Of a DNA stretch of 64,000 bases, positions 60,911 through 64,000 are shown in pieces. Numbering within the stretch: the stretch's first letter is position 1; every line of letters starts with the position of its first letter. A program made the translations under genes and the position numbers. This DNA is from Mycobacterium sp. 1245111.1. GTDB taxonomy: Bacteria > Actinomycetota > Actinomycetes > Mycobacteriales > Mycobacteriaceae. The stretch spans positions 62,001-126,000 of the forward strand of contig NZ_LZLV01000155.1 of NCBI RefSeq assembly GCF_001673405.1, given 5' to 3'. A model generated the notes under the pieces. That model did no database searches and was not told the DNA's origin. It saw only the letters and a list, made by a program, of their open reading frames with translations.

Positions 60911-62445
60911 ACCGAATACTTCTTGATCAGTTCTTGTTTGAACATCTTGCCGGTGTCGGTCCGCGGCAACTGCGCCTCGAACGAGATCGACTTCGGGCAC
61001 TTGTAATGCGCCAACCGCTCCCGCACCCATGCGGTCAGCTCGGTGGCGAATTCATCGGTCGCATCGGCCGGGTCGACCGTCTGCACCACGGCCTTGACGC
61101 TCTGGCCCATCTCGTCGTCGGGAATCCCAAACACCGCTGCGTCAAGCACTTTCGGATGCGTGACGAGCAGGTTCTCGGCTTCCTGCGGATAGATGTTCAC
61201 CCCACCGGAGATGATCATGTGGTGGCGACGATCGGTGAGGTACAAGTAGCCGTCCTCGTCGACGTAGCCGACGTCACCCACCGTCGCCCAGCCATGCCTG
61301 TCGCGGGACGCGGCCGTCTTCTCCGAGTCGTTGAGGTATTCGAAGGAAAAGCCGCCTTCGAAATAGATTTCACCGGGCTGCCCGGGCGGCAACTCGTTGC
61401 CGTTCTCGTCGAGGATGTGCAGCTGACACATCATCGGCTTGCCCACCGACCCGGGATGGGCCAGCCACTCCTCGGCGCTGATCAACGTCGAGCCGATGGC
61501 TTCCGAGGAGGCGTAGTACTCGTCGACAATCGGCCCCCACCAGTCGATCATCTGTTTCTTGATCTCCACCGGACAGGGAGCCGCCGCGTGCATCACCCGT
61601 TCCAGGCTGGACAGGTCGTACGAATTACGGGTCGCCTCGGGCAGTTTCAGCATTCGGGTGAACATGACCGGGACGAACTGTCCGTGCGTGACGCGGTGAC
61701 GCTGGATGGCGTCCAGACAGCCTTCGGGATCGAACTTCTCCAGGATCACCGTGGTGATGCCGCCGGCCTGCACCGTCATCGACCACACCGACGGCGCCGT
61801 GTGATACAGCGGTGCCGGGCTGAGATACACCGCGTCCGGGTGCATCCAGAAGCCGACCAGAGCCGACATCATGCCCGGCGCTTCGGCCGGCGGCACGTGC
61901 GGCAGCGCCCGCTTGATGCCCTTGGGTCGGCCCGTTGTGCCCGACGAGTACTGCAGCAGATCGCCTTCGATCTCGTCGGCGATGGGCGTATCCGGTTGGT
62001 CCGCAACGCATTCGGGGTAGCGCGCCCAGCCGTCCAGGTCGCCGGCCTCGGAGCCGGCGAGCAGTAGCAGGTCCGGCAGACCGTGGGGTAGATGTTCGGC
62101 GAGGTTCTCGCACGTCTTACGCAGCGCGGCCGATCCGATGATCGCCTTGGCGGCACTGTTGTCGATGATGTATGCCGCTTCCGGCGCGGTCAGGTGCGTG
62201 TTGATCGGCACGTAGTACAGCCCGGCCCGCCGGGCCGCCCACATCACCGCGTGGATGTGCTCGTTGTTCTCCATCAGGATCGCGACGGCGTCACCCTCGA
62301 CCAGGCCGGCCTGCCGGAAGTAATGCGCCAGTCGATTGGCCCGGGCTTCCAGTTCGTCGAACGTGATTACCGTGCCGGACGGGTGAAGGATGATGGCGGG
62401 CTTGTTGGCGCCACCCTGGCCGGAGGTGTGCTCGCGAATCTGCAT
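60907..62445 (-). CDS. fadD4: Fatty-acid-CoA ligase FadD4
   Basis: This 512-residue adenylate-forming ligase has P-loop LQYSSGTTGRPKGIKR, EYYASSEAIGSTLIS (adenine motif), VGDVGYVDEDGYLYLTDRR and C-terminal Lys in TDTGKMFKQEL. ATG 62445 is favoured over an upstream TTG (62466) because a -10-like TACAGT ends 6 bases before it, implying a leaderless mRNA. A 16 bp perfect palindrome lies 24 bp upstream. It is translationally coupled to the crotonase. It corresponds to Rv0214 (about 537 residues). Confidence 0.9.
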   Translation of the reverse strand: MQIREHTSGQGGANKPAIILHPSGTVITFDELEARANRLAHYFRQAGLVEGDAVAILMENNEHIHAVMWAARRAGLYYVPINTHLTAPEAAYIIDNSAAKAIIGSAALRKTCENLAEHLPHGLPDLLLLAGSEAGDLDGWARYPECVADQPDTPIADEIEGDLLQYSSGTTGRPKGIKRALPHVPPAEAPGMMSALVGFWMHPDAVYLSPAPLYHTAPSVWSMTVQAGGITTVILEKFDPEGCLDAIQRHRVTHGQFVPVMFTRMLKLPEATRNSYDLSSLERVMHAAAPCPVEIKKQMIDWWGPIVDEYYASSEAIGSTLISAEEWLAHPGSVGKPMMCQLHILDENGNELPPGQPGEIYFEGGFSFEYLNDSEKTAASRDRHGWATVGDVGYVDEDGYLYLTDRRHHMIISGGVNIYPQEAENLLVTHPKVLDAAVFGIPDDEMGQSVKAVVQTVDPADATDEFATELTAWVRERLAHYKCPKSISFEAQLPRTDTGKMFKQELIKKYSV

Positions 62446-62468
62446 GGGCAGACTGTACCGCCGCAAAA

Positions 62469-62484
62469 CTTGACAGCTGTCAAG
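62469..62484. promoter_or_regulatory. 16 bp perfect palindrome upstream of fadD4
   Basis: CTTGACAGCTGTCAAG is fully self-complementary and contains TTGACA, which could serve as a -35 box on the minus strand with TACAGT at 62457-62452 (20 bp spacing, long). A dimeric regulator bound here would block fadD4 transcription. The regulator is not known. Confidence 0.6.
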
Positions 62485-62505
62485 AGGGCTCGCGAAGCCC
62501 GCCGA

Positions 62506-63789
62506 CTAGGACGAATGCACGCGCTCGGGGTGCGGATGCGGGTGGCCGCCGTGCCGCTTGGCCCGGCCACCGAACGGCGCGGACAGCGTCGCCGGCAACT
62601 CCCGCCGATACCGCACCAGCGCCGCAACGGCGATGGCCGCGTAGACGCCGCTGAGCGCCAGCCGTCCCTCGGTCGAGGTGAGCGGGAACTGCACGGCGAA
62701 CAACACCAGCAGCGCCCACGCGCTCCAGCGCTGGAACCGCAGGCCGAGCAACAGCGTCACCCCCATCAGGGTCTGCGCGCCGGTGAGCACGATCTCCTCG
62801 ATCTGGCGGCCGTCCAGATGCATTGCGGCACTTCCGCCGCCGAGCATGAACGCTAGCGGTAACGACCCGACCAGTAGCGTCCACTGGTTGACCTTCGCCG
62901 AGATCAGCGTCGTGATCGCGATGTCACCCTTACCGCGGGACGCGAAGATCGTCGCGATGATGAACTCCGGGGCCTCCGACGCGAGCGGCGCGAGCCACTG
63001 CACCAGCAGGAAGCGGTCGATACCCAGCTTGGTTCCGGCCCCGATCAGGTTGTCGGCGAACGGTTTTGCACACGTCACGATGACCGCCGCGGCGAGCAGG
63101 AACAGCGTGGCCACCACGACGCGGCGCACCCGGTCCGGTAGCGCACCCAGTGCCGCGGCGGTACCGATCAGCTCGGGTTCCTCGACGTCACCGCGGCTCA
63201 GCTTGTACAGGTAGAAACCGAACCAGCCCAGCACCGCGATGCCGAACGCGATGTGGATGCGGCCGGTGACGGGGATGACGAACGCGGCCACGCCGGCGAA
63301 CATCAGGAAACCGATCTCCACCCGGTTGCTGGCCTCGAGCTCCACGCCGTCGAGCGTGCGTCCGGAGCCGCGGCGGGCCACCAGCACGCTGACCAAGACG
63401 ACGACCGGCCACCCCAGACCCATCAGCAGCCGGTTCGATCCGGTCATGTTCGCCGCGGCGTACTGGGTGTACTCCGGCACGTGGCCGGCGGTGAACGCGT
63501 AGTACAGGTCGACGGCGTATTCGGGAAGGACCGCGATGACGGCCAGTACCGCGACGGCCAGGCTGCCGGACACGTCGATCTGGGCGGCCTCGGCGGCCCA
63601 GGCCAGGACGAAGCTGGCCCCGACGACGGCGCCGCCGTAAACCAGCAGACCCAGGACGGGCTCTACCTCGATGCCGAGGATGCGCAGTACCAATGCGGGG
63701 ACGATGACGACGCTGACGATGCCCAGCGAACGGAACAACGTCCGCGATCGGAGACGTGACTGCGTTACAGCCCCCGCGGTTGTTGTCAC
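62506..63789 (-). CDS. Sodium/calcium exchanger-type membrane protein
   Basis: This 427-residue CaCA-family membrane antiporter has about ten hydrophobic helices. The two alpha repeats are visible: AVLPEYAVDLYYAFTAG and, later, LAPLASEAPEFIIATIFASRGKGD followed by ISAKVNQWTLLVGSLP. They carry the acidic residues that bind cation. The C-terminus is unusually rich in His, Arg and Gly (KRHGGHPHPHPERVH), possibly a metal-sensing tail. GTG 63789 is preferred; GTG 63813 is another in-frame start. Likely exports calcium or a related divalent ion. Confidence 0.86.
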   Translation of the reverse strand: MTTTAGAVTQSRLRSRTLFRSLGIVSVVIVPALVLRILGIEVEPVLGLLVYGGAVVGASFVLAWAAEAAQIDVSGSLAVAVLAVIAVLPEYAVDLYYAFTAGHVPEYTQYAAANMTGSNRLLMGLGWPVVVLVSVLVARRGSGRTLDGVELEASNRVEIGFLMFAGVAAFVIPVTGRIHIAFGIAVLGWFGFYLYKLSRGDVEEPELIGTAAALGALPDRVRRVVVATLFLLAAAVIVTCAKPFADNLIGAGTKLGIDRFLLVQWLAPLASEAPEFIIATIFASRGKGDIAITTLISAKVNQWTLLVGSLPLAFMLGGGSAAMHLDGRQIEEIVLTGAQTLMGVTLLLGLRFQRWSAWALLVLFAVQFPLTSTEGRLALSGVYAAIAVAALVRYRRELPATLSAPFGGRAKRHGGHPHPHPERVHSS

Positions 63790-63949
63790 GCCGCTAAGGT
63801 ACCCGCCAACCACCCATCCAGCAACATAGACTGGCTAGGCGAATGAACACGGGGCGCACCAGAAGTTTGCTGGTCAGCACCGCCGTATCCGAGAGTTCGG
63901 CTCGCCGAGCTTTTGGTTGTGGCAACCCTGCCGAGGAGGCGGCGTCGCC

Positions 63950-64000
63950 CTAGTTGGACTCGGCGAGGCGCTGCTTGAGGGCCTCGAACTCGTCGCGGAC
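63950..64000 (-). CDS. C-terminal end of an unidentified gene
   Basis: The last 16 codons before a TAG read VRDEFEALKQRLAESN. The pattern is an acidic/basic helix, as at the end of SHOCT or coiled-coil proteins. Everything else lies beyond the window edge. The 160 bp between this stop and the exchanger start hold no other gene that I can see. Confidence 0.5.
   Translation of the reverse strand, partial: VRDEFEALKQRLAESN

Overview
This window comes from a mycobacterium, most likely a slow-growing non-tuberculous species. It is high in GC, genes are packed tightly with many GTG starts and 1-4 bp overlaps, and the products are typical of the genus: arabinan synthesis (AftD), trehalose-mycolate acetylation (TmaT-like), LAM-related envelope proteins, a wax ester synthase/DGAT, LpqI, R2lox, and many FadD, FadE and EchA proteins. 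Gene order follows, in reverse orientation, the Rv0243 to Rv0214 segment of M. tuberculosis as I remember it. That synteny is recall and was not computed. The species cannot be named from the sequence alone.

Layout. 1-5.2 kb: truncated fadA2, divergent fabG4-htdX, then a ClC-type channel gene with a TetR gene. 5.3-11 kb: lpqI, a 57-residue membrane peptide and aftD. 11-13 kb: an inserted WXG-type protein plus DUF1023-type hydrolase pair. 13-17.6 kb: a lipase-maturation-factor-like membrane protein, an acetolactate-synthase-like enzyme and gabD1. 17.6-24.9 kb: R2lox and its TetR, a FadE, a phosphotriesterase-like lactonase, an acyl-CoA ligase and a TmaT-like acyltransferase. 25-32 kb: envelope membrane proteins, glycosyltransferase, methyltransferase and an aldehyde dehydrogenase behind a probable KstR box. 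32-41.4 kb: an accessory block (hydrolase-cyclase fusion, Rieske oxygenase, two TetR genes, FadE5, FAD monooxygenase, small proteins, FadD). 41.5-47.4 kb: EchA1, a PlsC-like acyltransferase, FadD, WS/DGAT and LipC. 47.4-52.2 kb: a second accessory block with four small proteins, DesA3, a hydrolase and a decayed FadD fragment. 52.2-62.5 kb: LipW, two adjacent acyl-CoA dehydrogenase subunits, amidohydrolase, a rearranged CoA transferase, a Rv0216-like double hotdog protein, FadE3, a crotonase and FadD4. 62.5-64 kb: a cation exchanger and the tail of one further gene.

Taken together the genes describe lipid and sterol breakdown (activation by FadD, dehydrogenation by FadE, hydration by EchA and MaoC proteins, thiolysis by FadA2), acylglycerol and wax storage, and cell-envelope glycolipid building. 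At least five TetR-type regulators and several palindromes sit in divergent promoters. No CRISPR array, tRNA, rRNA, phage or complete insertion sequence was seen. The least ordinary items are a CoA transferase whose two halves appear in swapped order, a divergent promoter that seems to give leaderless transcripts both ways, the WXG/DUF1023 pair, a cluster of small proteins, and several palindromic operator candidates.
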